Assembly (NCBI GenBank): GCA_023078555.1
Contig: CM041196.1
Location: forward strand, 3,596,001-3,660,000
DNA from: Ulva prolifera
Lineage: Eukaryota; Chlorophyta; Ulvophyceae; Ulvales; Ulvaceae
DNA: 64,000 bases
Direction: 5' to 3'
The translations under genes and the position numbers were made by a program. Below, in pieces: positions 35,890 to 47,792 of this stretch. Under the pieces are notes generated by a model. The model saw only the letters and a list, made by a program, of their open reading frames with translations. It was not told the origin of the DNA and made no database searches. Position 1 is the first letter of the stretch; each line of letters opens with the position of its first letter.

Positions 35890-36730
35890 GACATAGTGCT
35901 GCTGAATTAGGAATCAGCACGGATTAAACCAGAGCAACACACAACCACTGCAACACCATCCACTATTGCATTCTGCACAGAACAACAGAGCGACACAGAG
36001 CATCACACATGCAGTGCAACAGCATCAACTGTTGCATTCTGGACAGGTCGCCAGAGCAGCACACATCTAGCGCAACAGCATCAACTAACACGGAGTCGCA
36101 GAGGCAGGAGTGACCCCCAAGCCACCGACACAACCCCCAAAGCCACAGCCGTGCATCGGGAGAGGCAGATGCGGTGCCACGACGGTGCATCGTATATAGC
36201 CGGAACGGGCGGCCGACGTACATGGTTGATAATGATGAGCTCTGTGTAGGAGATCATTCGAGCCTTTGCGGCTGCACGTAGTGACGCCCACGCACGTCAC
36301 CACACAACCAATGCGACACACACTCTGGCACACACTAATAGACGGTGACTTGTCTGGGCTGTCATTGTCTAGTAAGTCCGTGCATGTGTAGTCTGTTTAT
36401 TAGTACAGCTGCCCGCACAGCCCGACCGCACTGCACCGAGGCCCCAGCTGTAGCAGCTCGCAGCTGGGGTACAAGGCCACGTCAGGTCGAGTTCTCAGCT
36501 GCAGCAGATCGCAGCTGAGGGCGAAGAGCTGCGGCGTAGCTGCGGCAGCGACGCTGCATCCCGTGCGGTATGATACGCCTTTTCCTCGTGGACCAGTCGA
36601 CCCACGGTAGATAAAGCATCCGGTATCTCTGATTAATATTTTTATTACTCATCTTTATTGTTGAAGTCAATGTACTCGCGGATGGCGGTCGGGCTGTGCG
36701 AAGCATGTCGTATAATGGCTGCCTCACGGG
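35890..36730. repeat. Dispersed GCAACAG repeat and CAGCTG hairpins, copy 2
   Basis: Near-identical to 16740-17579 (one substitution seen). No gene. Confidence 0.5.
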
Positions 36731-37194
36731 CAGAGTTGCATTAATACGCGTATCTTTCGATTTCGGTACGTTTAATACGCGTATTTTATTCCAACGTACT
36801 TTATCAGCGTATAGTACGCGCGTACGTTTCGGACTTGCGCGTTTTGAGAGAGCTCGAGCCTTGAGCTCTGCACTGTGGTGCACCTCTAGCCACAAGGCCA
36901 AAGAAGGTTTTAACATCCCTTGCATTGCGTGATGAACCTGAGCAACCTGATAAACTACTTGACTGTGAGTATATTGTACTGTTCTCTGCAATAGTGTGCC
37001 TGAGCATAGATGACAGTGACCGTTGCACTACCAAGTCTGGCCATCACCGGCTTGGCGCCGGCCAAGCTTGAGGCGCCAAGCCAGTGATGTAGCCTATACA
37101 GCGTACTTTTCAACCCCCCAAGATTGGAGCCAACGTACCATACGCGTATTTCTGCTTAGCGTACTTTATCACGAAACGTACTAATGCAACTCTG
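36731..37194. mobile_element. hAT-type MITE, copy 2 (464 bp)
   Basis: TIRs CAGAGTTGCATTAATACG and, reverse-complemented, CAGAGTTGCATTAGTACG (one mismatch), with the 8-bp duplication CTCACGGG at 36723-36730 and 37195-37202. It includes an internal hairpin (GGCTTGGCGCC ... GGCGCCAAGCC) partly deleted from copy 1. The shared insertion site shows that insertion preceded the 19-kb duplication. Confidence 0.85.
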
Positions 37195-37283
37195 CTCACG
37201 GGTCCTCGCGAACCACGCCTCCCCGTGAACACACCAGCTGATGCAGTCAAGTAGCGTAAGATGTTGGCCGTCGGTAGGCCGAT

Positions 37284-40200
37284 AGGCGAGAAATCGACTA
37301 TGACAGCTCCTGAAGTTAATGCCCCCACCCCCACACACATGGCGAGTACTGTAATCAGCACTCGACAGACCCGCGATCCGTCGAGCGAGCGCGCCGTGGC
37401 GCCGAGTCGAGCGCTACACACCCCCGTGTCCTGTGGCTCCACTGTTCACAGGCGAGAAATCGACTATCACAGCTCCTGAAATTAATGCCCCCACCCCCAT
37501 ACACATGGCGAGTACTGTAATCAGCACTCGACAGACCCGCGATCCGTCGAGCGAGCGCGCCGTGGCGCCGAGTCGAGCGCTACACACCCCCGTGTCCTGT
37601 GGCTCCACTGTTCACAGGCGAGAAATCGACTATCACAGCTCCTGAAATTAATGCCCCCACCCCCACACACATGGCGGGTACTGTAATCCGCACTCGACAG
37701 ATCCGCGATCGGCCGAGCGAGCGCGCCGTGGCGCCGGGTCGAGCGCTACACACCCCCGTGTCCTGTGGCTCCACTGTTCACAGGCGAGAAATCGACTATC
37801 ACAGCTCCTGAAATTAATGCCCCCACCCCCACACACATGGCGAGTACTGTAATCCGCACTCGACAGACCCGCGATCCGTCGAGCGAGCGCGCCGTGGCGC
37901 CGAGTCGAGCGCTACACACCCCCGTGTCCTGTGGCTCCACTGTTCACAGGCGAGAAATCGACTATCACAGCTCCTGAAATTAATGCCCCCACCCCCACAC
38001 ACATGGCGAGTACTGTAATCCGCACTCGACAGATCCGCGATCGGCCGAGCGAGCGCGCCGTGGCGCCGAGGCGAGCGCTACACACCCCCGTGTCCTGTGG
38101 CTCCACTGTTCACAGGCGAGAAATCGACTATCACAGCTCCTAAAATAAATGCCCCCACCCCCACACACATGGCGAGTACTGTAATCCGCACTCGACAGAT
38201 CCGCGATCGGCCGAGCGAGCGCGCCGTGGCGCCGAGGCGAGCGCTACACACCCCCGTGTCCTGTGGCTCCACTGTTCACAGGCAAGAAATCGACTATCAC
38301 AGCTCCTGAAATTAATGCCCCCACCCCCCCACACATGGCGAGTACTGTAATCCGCACTCGACAGATCCGCGATCCGTCGAGCGAGCGCGCCGTGGCGCCG
38401 AGTCGAGCGCTACACACCCCCGTGTCCTGTGGCTCCACTGTTCACAGGCGAGAAATCGACTATCACAGCTCCTAAAATAAATGCCCCCACCCCCACACAC
38501 ATGGCGAGTACTGTAATCCGCACTCGACAGACCCCCGACCGGCCGAGCGAGCGCGCCGTGGCGCCGAGTCGAGCGCTGCACGCCCCCGTGCTCCTGTGGC
38601 TCCACTGTTCACAGGCGACAAATCGACTGTGACAGCTCCTAAAATAAACGCTTCCACCTCCACACACATGGCAAGTACTGTAATCCGCACTCGACAGACC
38701 CGCGATCCGTCGAGCGAGCGCGCCGTGGCGCCGAGTCGAGCGCTACACACCCCCGTGTCCTGTGGCTCCACTGTTCACAGGCGAGAAATCGACTATCACA
38801 GCTCCTGAAATTAATGCCCCCACCCCCACACACATGGCGGGTACTGTAATCCGCACTCGACAGATCCGCGATCGGCCGAGCGAGCGCGCCGTGGCGCCGG
38901 GTCGAGCGCTACACACCCCCGTGTCCTGTGGCTCCACTGTTCACAGGCGAGAAATCGACTATCACAGCTCCTGAAATTAATGCCCCCACCCCCACACACA
39001 TGGCGAGTACTGTAATCCGCACTCGACAGACCCGCGATCCGTCGAGCGAGCGCGCCGTGGCGCCGAGTCGAGCGCTACACACCCCCGTGTCCTGTGGCTC
39101 CACTGTTCACAGGCGAGAAATCGACTATCACAGCTCCTGAAATTAATGCCCCCACCCCCACACACATGGCGAGTACTGTAATCCGCACTCGACAGATCCG
39201 CGATCGGCCGAGCGAGCGCGCCGTGGCGCCGAGGCGAGCGCTACACACCCCCGTGTCCTGTGGCTCCACTGTTCACAGGCGAGAAATCGACTATCACAGC
39301 TCCTAAAATAAATGCCCCCACCCCCACACACATGGCGAGTACTGTAATCCGCACTCGACAGATCCGCGATCGGCCGAGCGAGCGCGCCGTGGCGCCGAGG
39401 CGAGCGCTACACACCCCCGTGTCCTGTGGCTCCACTGTTCACAGGCAAGAAATCGACTATCACAGCTCCTGAAATTAATGCCCCCACCCCCCCACACATG
39501 GCGAGTACTGTAATCCGCACTCGACAGATCCGCGATCCGCCGAGCGAGCGCGCCGTGGCGCCGAGTCGAGCGCTACACACCCCCGTGTCCTGTGGCTCCA
39601 CTGTTCACAGGCGAGAAATCGACTATCACAGCTCCTAAAATAAATGCCCCCACCCCCACACACATGGCGAGTACTGTAATCCGCACTCGACAGACCCCCG
39701 ACCGGCCGAGCGAGCGCGCCGTGGCGCCGAGTCGAGCGCTGCACGCCCCCGTGCTCCTGTGGCTCCACTGTTCACAGGCGACAAATCGACTGTGACAGCT
39801 CCTAAAATAAACGCTTCCACCTCCACACACATGGCAAGTACTGTAATCCGCACTCGACAGACCCGCGGTCGGCCGAGCGAGCGCGCCGTGGCGCCGAGTC
39901 GAGCGCTACACACCCCCGTGTCCTGTGGCTCCACTGTTCACAGGCGAGAAATCGACTATCACAGCTCCTGAAATTAATGCCCCCACCCCCACACACATGG
40001 CGAGTACTGTAATCCGCACTCGACAGATCCGCGATCGGCCGAGCGAGCGCGCCGTGGCGCCGAGGCGAGCGCTACACACCCCCGTGTCCTGTGGCTCCAC
40101 TGTTCACAGGCGAGAAATCGACTATGACAGCTCCTGAAATTAATGCCCCCACCCCCACACACATGGCGAGTACTGTAATCAGCACTCGACAGACCCGCGA

Positions 40201-40388
40201 TCCGTCGAGCGAGCGCGCCGTGGCGCCGAGTCGAGCGCTACACACCCCCGTGTCCTGTGGCTCCACTGTTCACAGGCGAGAAATCGACTATCACAGCTCC
40301 TGAAATTAATGCCCCCACCCCCACACACATGGCGAGTACTGTAATCCGCACTCGACAGATCCGCGATCGGCCGAGCGAGCGCGCCGTG
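37284..40388. repeat. 166-bp satellite array (about 19 units) with 7-unit higher-order repeat
   Basis: Head-to-tail units of 166 bp (a few 167) containing AGGCGAGAAATCGACTAT, a CACCCCCACACACATGGC tract and GAGCGAGCGCGCCGTGGCGC. A 7-unit block of 1163 bp is repeated: variants at about 37616-38778 recur in the same order at about 38779-39941 with few differences. The last unit is truncated at GCGCCGTG. Both strands show open frames of about 60-70 codons per unit because 166 is not a multiple of 3; I do not regard these as genes. It could be a centromere-, subtelomere- or heterochromatin-type satellite. Confidence 0.9.
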
Positions 40389-41522
40389 AATTGTGTTCGA
40401 GCGTCACCCTCCTGGGGCCCCCGGGCCGTCCTCTTTTTGTGAAGCGGCTTTTAGTCTGCGGTAGCGGCTTTCGGAGCAGCAGACGACCAGGGGCGTGTGT
40501 GAAGCGGCCTGTGAGCGTCGCTGTGTAGTCTGCAGGATTTTTTTGTGTACGTTTTTTTGTAGGCGGGGAGATGTACTGAACCGACAGTTCACACAGGCGG
40601 CAGCAGTATATGCACACCGGCTACAGCGCCCCCGGGCCGCTCAACGCAACGGAACGGGGCGGCACTCTTTTGGGGGGTGTGTGATTGGCGGAACAGGAAT
40701 TGTGTTCGAGGGTCATCTTTTGTACAGCGCCCCCGGGCCGACCAGTATCCTCACACGTTCGAGGGGCACTCTTTTGACGGGGGTGGGGGGTGTGTGATTG
40801 GCGAGATTCAGTATCCGAGTCCGGTGTTGGGAGGGCTCAGTCGTTCATGGCCCGACGCTGAACCGACAGTTCATACAGGCGGCGGCAGCGGCCAGAGGCT
40901 TTCATGGCAAACAGTAACTGTTGGACAGGGCAACAGAGCGGCATAGAGTGCAAAGAGTTGGATGTGTTGTACAGAACACACGCGCCAGCGCGTGCTGCAT
41001 AGAGCAACAGAGCGGGAATGAATTGTGTTCGGAATTCGACTTGTAATAGAGCATCACACATGCAGCGCAACAGTTTTTTGGCAGGCGGGGAGATGTATTC
41101 GTAAGCTGAACCGACAGTTCACACAGGCGGCAGCAGCGTTTCCAAAGGCTGTAGAGGCAGTATATGCACACCGGCTGCACCACGCAGCCGTTGCACCGTA
41201 CAGAAGCTATGTTTGCATGCCACATAGTGTGGCCTCACGGGGATGCCGAAACTGCAGTGTGGCCTGATCACAGCGTTCATAGCAGTGAGTGTACAGAACA
41301 GTAGAGCAGCATGGACAGGGCAACAGAGCAGCATAGAGTGCAAAGAGTTGGATGTGTTGTACAGAACACACGCGCCAGCGCGTGCTGCACAGAGCAACAG
41401 AGCGGCACAGGGCATCACAGCGCTACGGAACAGGTACGCGGCATCGCCTCGTCATTACCATATTACATGTGCACAAGGACGAACAAGACATATTCAGTGA
41501 ACGGGTCACAGTCGACCAGTCG
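40389..41522. repeat. Mosaic of dispersed repeats
   Basis: Contains recurring blocks: GAATTGTGTTCGAG...GCCCCCGGGCCG (40389, 40697), CTGAACCGACAGTTCACACAGG (40575, 40857, 41105) and GCAACAG/CAGAGCAACAGAGCGGCA runs. No coding region supported. Confidence 0.6.
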
Positions 41523-41763
41523 CTACGAGGCGCGGCGAGACCTGGAGCGCGTCGCGTACGCGTGGTCCCCGGCCGCCGCGCCGCCGTCGGCGGCTTCCAC
41601 GGCGCCCACCTTCCGCTTCGAGGACGGCGTCGGGACACGCAGGTCCTTGCCCATGAACCCGTTCACGCTCGGTTTCGCCCTCGCATCCGGGTCCTTGGCC
41701 AGGGCGGCGTTGAAGACGGACACGACGCGTGCCTTGGCGTAGAAGGCCATGCCGATGCGCATG
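41523..41763 (-). pseudogene. 3' fragment of a gene B paralogue
   Basis: An open frame (RIGMAFYAKARVVS ... RVPTPSSKRKVG, ending in TAG at 41523) matches the C-terminus of gene B exon 3. Upstream on the minus strand it is cut at 41763 by a tandem repeat unit. It keeps the 47 bp missing from the fuller copy at 42509-43153. Confidence 0.7.
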
Positions 41764-41990
41764 GGCGTGTGTGAAGCGGCCTGTGAGCGTCGCTGTGTAG
41801 TCTGCGGTAGCGGCTTTTGGATTCTGAACAGGGCGGGAGCAGCAGACGACCAGGGGCGTGTGTGAAGCGGCCTGTGAGCGTCGCTGTGTAGTCTGCGGTA
41901 GCGGCTTTTGGATTCTGAACAGGGCGACGGAGCAGCAGACGACCAGGGGCGTGTGTGAAGCGGCCTGTGAGCGTCGCTGTGTAGTCTGCA
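41764..41990. repeat. 91-93 bp tandem repeat (2.5 units)
   Basis: Units GGGGCGTGTGTGAAGCGGCCTG ... TTCTGAACAGGGCG(A/G)GGAGCAGCAGACGACCA are repeated, with a related partial unit at 40440-40545. They interrupt the gene B fragment. Confidence 0.7.
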
Positions 41991-42027
41991 GGATTTTTTT
42001 GTGTACGTTTTTTTGTGATTGGCGGGA

Positions 42028-42508
42028 ATGAATTGTGTTCGGAATTCGACTTGTAATAGAGCATCACACATGCAGCGCAACAGTTTTTGGGCAGGCGGGG
42101 AGATGTATTCGTAAGCTGAACCGACAGTTCACACAGGCGGCAGCAGTATATGCACACCGGCTGCACCACGCAGCCGTTGCACCGTACAGAAGCTATGTTT
42201 GCATGCCACATAGTGTGGCCCCACGGGGATGCCGAAACTGCAGTGTGGCCTGATCACAGCGTTCATAGCAGTGAGTGTACAGAACAGTAGAGCAGCATGG
42301 ACAGGGCAACAGAGCAGCATAGAGTGCAAACAGTCGATGTGTTGTACAGAACACACGCGCCAGCGCGTGCTGCACAGAGCAACAGAGCGGCACAGGGCAT
42401 CACAGCGCGTCATCACCATATTACATGTGCACAAGGACGAACAAGACATATTGGGTGAACGGCGCCGCATGTGTCCCGTACGACAGCACAGCGCAGCGGA
42501 GCGTAGGG
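42028..42508. repeat. Second copy of the 41017-41763 block
   Basis: A roughly 0.7-kb segment beginning GAATTGTGTTCGGAATTCGAC at 41017 recurs at 42028, offset about 1 kb, and runs into the gene B paralogue. The copies differ by small deletions and insertions. Confidence 0.65.
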
Positions 42509-44338
42509 TCACAGTCGACCAGTCGCTACGAGGCGCGGCGAGACCTGGAGCGCGTCGCGTACGCGTGGTCCCCGGCCGCCGCGCCGCCGTCGGCGGCTTC
42601 CACGGCGCCCGCCTTCCGCTTCGAGGACGGCGTCGGGACACGCAGGTCCTTGCCCATGAACCCGTTCACGCTCGGACACGACGCGTGCCTTGGCGTAGAA
42701 GGCCATGCCGATGCGCATGGCCGCGGGGTGGGCGTACGTCGCCCCCCCCGTCGTGCCGTGCCGCAGCACCGCCGTCCGCAGCCACAGCAACAGCCCGTTC
42801 CTGACGGGAACCCGCACCCCGGCAGCGCTGATCCAGAAGAACTGGCCCTCGACCGACGCGCGACCCTGGAACGGACCGGACTGCAGCCAGGCGATGGCGC
42901 AACCCTGGATACAGTCGCCGCCGTCCAGGTGCTGCTTCACGTGCTGGGTCCCGTCCGTCGGCCGGAGGATCGTCATGGACCTGGACGGGAACGGCGACGG
43001 CGCCGGCGCCGCGGAGTTCTGCTCGGTCGCCTCCCACTGGGCGGCGCGCTCGGCGGTCTTCACGATCTCCGCGTTGGACAGCGCGACGTTGCCGAGCCAC
43101 CCCATCGTGGGGGACGTGGCGAAAGCACGGGCCCCGATCTCCCAGACGGCCCCCTGCACGACGCGAGGCATCGGGCGACGCGACGGCGCGTGCACCCGTG
43201 TGCGCCACCGGCACACCGGGACGCCGTACACGGGCTCGGATACGGGGGCTCACCTTGCAGGACCCCACCGCAAAGGCGCTGAGGCCGTTCACCGGAGCCA
43301 GGTTCTGGATGCTGGCGTCGCCGTCTTTGCCCCCCCCGAGGGGGGCGTTGGCCCCCGAACTGAGCAGGGTCACATCGCCCCGTGTATTCGCGCCCCGTCT
43401 GGCGGCCCCGTCCGGGCTACCGTCCGCGATCTTGGCAAACTCGGCCACCGCCTGCACGGGCGGGTGTCCACCGTCGGCGGCGCCCCGGGCCCCGAACATC
43501 GGGGGAGCAGGCGACCAGCGGCCGGGCGTACCTGCTCATGGAGGTACACGGACTCGAGCTGGCTCGGTCCCGCCACCGCCAGGATGTCCTCGAAGGTGGG
43601 GTCCTCGGTCGCCGCCATGAAGAACGTGGTGCGGTGGTCCCGGGGCACCGTCCACGCGTCGCCGCTGTCCGCGACGTCCCGGCCCTCGCCCAGGGTCTTG
43701 CATTTCTTGTCCGGCAGGGTGCTGACAAAGACGACCACGAGGTCGTCTCGGGGCAGCGTGACCCGGTCGTGCGCGGCGAATGCGTCGTGGGCGCGCTGCA
43801 ATCGACCCGTGACGCTGACAAACAGCGGGCTCCCGTGCCGCACGGGGTAATGAGCACAGGCGCCCGGGTGGTGCGCCGACATGTACGCACGAGCCCGGTC
43901 GTACTCGTCCCGGGTGGACACCTCGACGGCCCCGTCTACACCACTAGCCCACCCCACCCGGTACACCCCGTTCTGACCACGGACCTGCAGCGTCGCTACC
44001 GACGTCGATCCGACCGCACCCGGCACCGAGGGAGGGTCGACGGAGTGGTCGAGCGTAAAGAATCTCGCGATCGTGTTGGCCTCTTCATACCGCTTGTAAG
44101 TGGTTTTCTGGCACATGACAAACTGCGGGGTCGACGTCCCCGGTGCCGTGCGCAACCTCTCCAGCCGTTCGCGGCCGAGTCGCGTGGGGACGGCCCAGGC
44201 GCTCTTCCCGCCGAGCCGGATCCGGAAGTACGGACTGTCGACCGTTCCGGCCACCGTGGTGTAGTGGCATGACAGGTTGCACCCACTACCCGGGCAGCAG
44301 TGTCCAATACAGTACCTGCGGAGTGGCGCCCTACCCAT
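42509..44338 (-). CDS. Gene B paralogue (three exons; exon 3 damaged)
   Basis: Exon 1 44338-43532 (donor GAGCAG|GTACGC), exon 2 43451-43254 (GTGCAG acceptor, donor TGCAAG|GTGAGC), exon 3 from 43153 (GTGCAG acceptor). All phase 0 and in the same order as gene B. Exon 1 has RYCIGHCCPGSGCNLSC, AWAVPTRLGRERLERL and RAYMSAHHPGACAHYPV; exon 2 has GGGKDGDASIQNL; exon 3 has GQFFWISAAGVRV and RHGTTGGATYAHP. A 47-bp deletion near 42677, relative to 41670-41720, shifts the frame after AFYAKARVVS, so the last 50 or so residues are replaced by unrelated basic sequence. Function unknown. Confidence 0.6.
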
Positions 44339-44639
44339 CCCGAATCGGGCTCTGTAGGCCGTGTTCCAGGCCTACAGCAGCAAGGCACGTGGAGCGGGGG
44401 CGAGTATGTGTAGTGGTGCGTATGCCACCAGGGGGCGCTCGACAGGACGCCGCGCCCGAACGACAGGCGGACAGAGGGATCAATGGCAGCGGCATACCGG
44501 CGTCGGTGTGGCCTCCTACGTTGTAGAGGCTGCAGATCGGCCCGAAATCGGGCGCCTGCACAGGTGTGTCCACTCAACTCACGGGCGCCAGGGCACAGGC
44601 AGGCGGGGCAGCAACGAGGCGACAGAGCGATGGCCGCAT

Positions 44640-46860
44640 ACCACAGCTACTGCAACTTCCACTGTAACGACGACTGCCAATTGTCGCCCACGGGACGGCT
44701 GTGCACTACGTCACGGGCGTGTGATGAGGTGTGTCACCAGGGCAGGCACGACAGGGCGCTGGGGCAGCGACGATCGCAGAGAAGGCGACAAAGCGGCAGC
44801 TGCAAACCACGGATACTGCCTCTTCCGATGTAACAAGGCCTGCCGATTGTCGCCGTTCGAACGGCCACGCATTCATGCGAGTGGCGAGCGTGCACGCGCG
44901 CTGTCGCTCTGTCGCTCTCTCTGTCTCGAGGCGACAGAGCGACAGCTGCATGCCAGGATAACGACTGTCAACTTTCCGAGCCGGTGGCATGTAGTTCCTG
45001 TCAACTTTCCGAGCCGGTTTCACGCGAGTGCAGCGGTGTCGGTTTCCGCTGCTGGCGAGCAGCTGGCTAGCGCCTGGTGTGGCACACGCGCACACGGGAC
45101 AAACACATTGAGTATTTCAGGTGATACAGAGATGAAAAGTAGCTATACTCAAAGCCACGTTCCGTGGCACGACAGCACACGGAACGCGACGTCCTCTGCA
45201 CTGCACAACACCGCCAGGGACAAACGAGTCGGCGTCGACGGTGTGAATGCACAGAGCCGCTGCACATTCGCATGCAGTTACCAGAGGTCATTCAGCAGCG
45301 GCAATCGGGCGCTGGGCGCCCTCTGCCACGCGCTGGGCAGAATGACTGAAAACACCGTGCTACCTCCGAGTCACACCATCGCTGAAAAGGCGACAAACCG
45401 ACGACTGCATACCATAGATACTACTCCCTCTGATACAACAAGGCCGCCCGATTCCCGCCTTTCCAACGGCCACGCATTCGCCGGTCGGCCGGATGTCGCC
45501 TTCCGAACGCTCACCGCCCCGGCAGTCGCGATTCCAGCTGCTGCAGAGCTGCAGCGGCTCAAGTACACCGCAGGAAAGGCAATCTGTAGCACACATGGAA
45601 TTGCACTCACCGCCCCGGCAGTCGGTGATCCGAGCTGCAGCAGAGCCGGTTTCACGCGAGTGCAGCGGTGTCGGTTTCCGCTGCTGGCGAGCAGCTGGCT
45701 AGCGCCTGGTGTGGCACACGCGCACACGGGAAAAACACATTCAGTACTTCAGGTGATACATAGATGAAAAGTAGCTTTACTCAAAGCCACGTTCCGTGAC
45801 ACGACAGCACACGGTACGCGACGTCCTCTGCACTGCACAACACCGCCAGAGACAAACGAGTCGCTGCACAGAGCCGCTGCACATTCGCATGCAGTTACCA
45901 GAGGTCATTCAGCAGCGGCAATCGGGCGCTGGGCGCCCTCTGCCACGCGCTGGGCAGAATGACTGAAAACACCGTGCTACCTCCGAGTCACACCATCGCT
46001 GAAAAGGCGACAAACCGACGACTGCATACCACAGATACTACTCCCTCTGATACAACAAGGCCGCCCAATTCCCGCCTTTCCAACGGCCACGCATTCGCCG
46101 GTCGGCCGGATGTCGCCTTCCGAACGCTCACCGCCCCGGCAGTCGCGATTCCAGCTGCTGCAGAGCTGCAGCAGCTCAAGTACACCGCAGGAAAGGCAAT
46201 CTGTAGCACACATGGAATTGCACTCACCGCCCCGGCAGTCGGTGATCCGAGCTGCAGCAGAGCCGGTTTCACGCGAGTGCAGCGGTGTCGGTTTCCGCTG
46301 CTGGCGAGCAGCCGGCTAGCGCCTGGTGTGGCACACGCGCACACGGGAAAAACACATTCAGTATTTCAGGTGATACATAGATGAAAAGTAGCTATACTCA
46401 AAGCCACGTTCCGTGACACGACAGCACACGGTACGCGACGTCCTCTGCACGGCACTACACCGCCAGAGACAAACGAGTCGGCGTCGACGGTGTGAATGCA
46501 CAGAGCCGCTGCACATTCGCATGCAGTTTCCAGAGGTCATTCAGCAGCGGCAATCGGGCGCTGGGCGCCCTCTGCCACGCGCTGGGCAGAATGACTGAAA
46601 CCACCGTGCTACCTCCGAGTCACACCATCGCTGAAAAGGCGACAAACCGACGACTGCATACCATAGATACTACTCCCTCTGATACAACAAGGCCGCCCAA
46701 TTCCCGCCTTTCCAACGGCCACGCATTCGCCGGTCGGCCGAACGTCGCCTTCCGAACGCTCATCGCCCCGGCAGTCGCGATTCCAGCTGCTGCAGAGCTG
46801 CAGCGGCTCAAGTACACCGCAGGAAAGGCAATCTGTAGCACACATGGAGTTGCACTCACC
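44640..46860. repeat. 617-632 bp tandem array (three good units plus decayed unit)
   Basis: Units begin near 45012, 45647 and 46263 (GCCGGTTTCACGCGAGTGCAGC) and are nearly identical. A diverged unit occupies about 44640-45011. Unit 2 lacks about 15 bp near 45862. The array ends abruptly at about 46860. Chance open frames cross it. No protein support. Confidence 0.75.
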
Positions 46861-47792
46861 GCTTGGCTATATGTATCCTCCCATGACACAATCAGCCACT
46901 TGGCAGGTGAACACATGTACATGAGACCTCCATTCGGTGTGTGTCGAGAGGACAGGGTCTGCACAGGTCTGGGGAGGCAGGTGCTGCATGCACTGGCCAA
47001 GCCCATGGAGGCCTTGTGCTTTCACGAGCAGCACAGCTCGCCAGCACCTTGCAGAGTCCCCTGCACCGGGCGGACGGGGGGGCTGCACGTGCACGTGTTC
47101 CTACTGACAGGGCGACCCCCTGACGGGTCGCCACGCGATCCTAGCCTAGGATGGGGAGGATGGCGGTGGAGCAGTGTAGTGTATTGTGTAGGAGCGTCAC
47201 CTTTTTTCTCTAGAGAGCCCCCGGGCCGCCTCTTGGCGTACAAAGGTGCTGTAAATGTTACACAGGAGCATTCGGAATTCGGCACTTGGCGCGAATGTGG
47301 CTGTGCGAAGGCCGGGGTCTGTTTGTGAACGCGGTTTTGCTGAACTGACAGTTCACACAGGCGGCAGCAGCGTTTCCAGAGGCTTTCATAGCAGTGAGTG
47401 TACAGAACAGTAGAGCAGCAACACCACCGACTTGTACAGAACAATAGAGCACCACACATGCAGCGCAACAGCATCAACTGTTGCATGTTGGACAGGGCAA
47501 CAGAGCAACATAGAGCAACACACAGCCAGTGCAACACCAACGACTATTGCATTCTGGATCCCTTGGCCCAACAGCATCGACTATTCGGTATTGTGCACAG
47601 AACGACAGAGCGGCACGGAGCATCACACATAGTTTGTTTACAAGCGGTCGGCATTCTGCTGTCACGCTGCACACACCGGACACACCGGATTACCATGCAT
47701 CGCTGAACACGAGGCGACCACTGCCACGAGCCTGCAGCCCCTGCACCGGGCGTACTGTACAGGGCGACCCCCCGACGGGCCGCCGAGCGATC
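46861..47792. other. Repeat-rich intergenic region
   Basis: Includes another GAGCCCCCGGGCCG block (47215), CTGAACTGACAGTTCACACAGG (47340) and GCAACAG hairpin repeats (47395-47620). No gene supported. Confidence 0.5.

Noticed and set aside
37414..40300. Many 60-70 codon frames repeating every 166 bp
   Set aside because: Each unit is 166 bp, frames overlap on both strands and none continues across units; satellite DNA.
37284..40388. CRISPR-like array
   Set aside because: Units are whole 166-bp head-to-tail repeats without unique spacers, in a eukaryotic context.
44361..45767. 468-codon plus-strand frame across tandem repeats
   Set aside because: Repeat units of 617-632 bp are not multiples of 3 and no motif or splice support exists.
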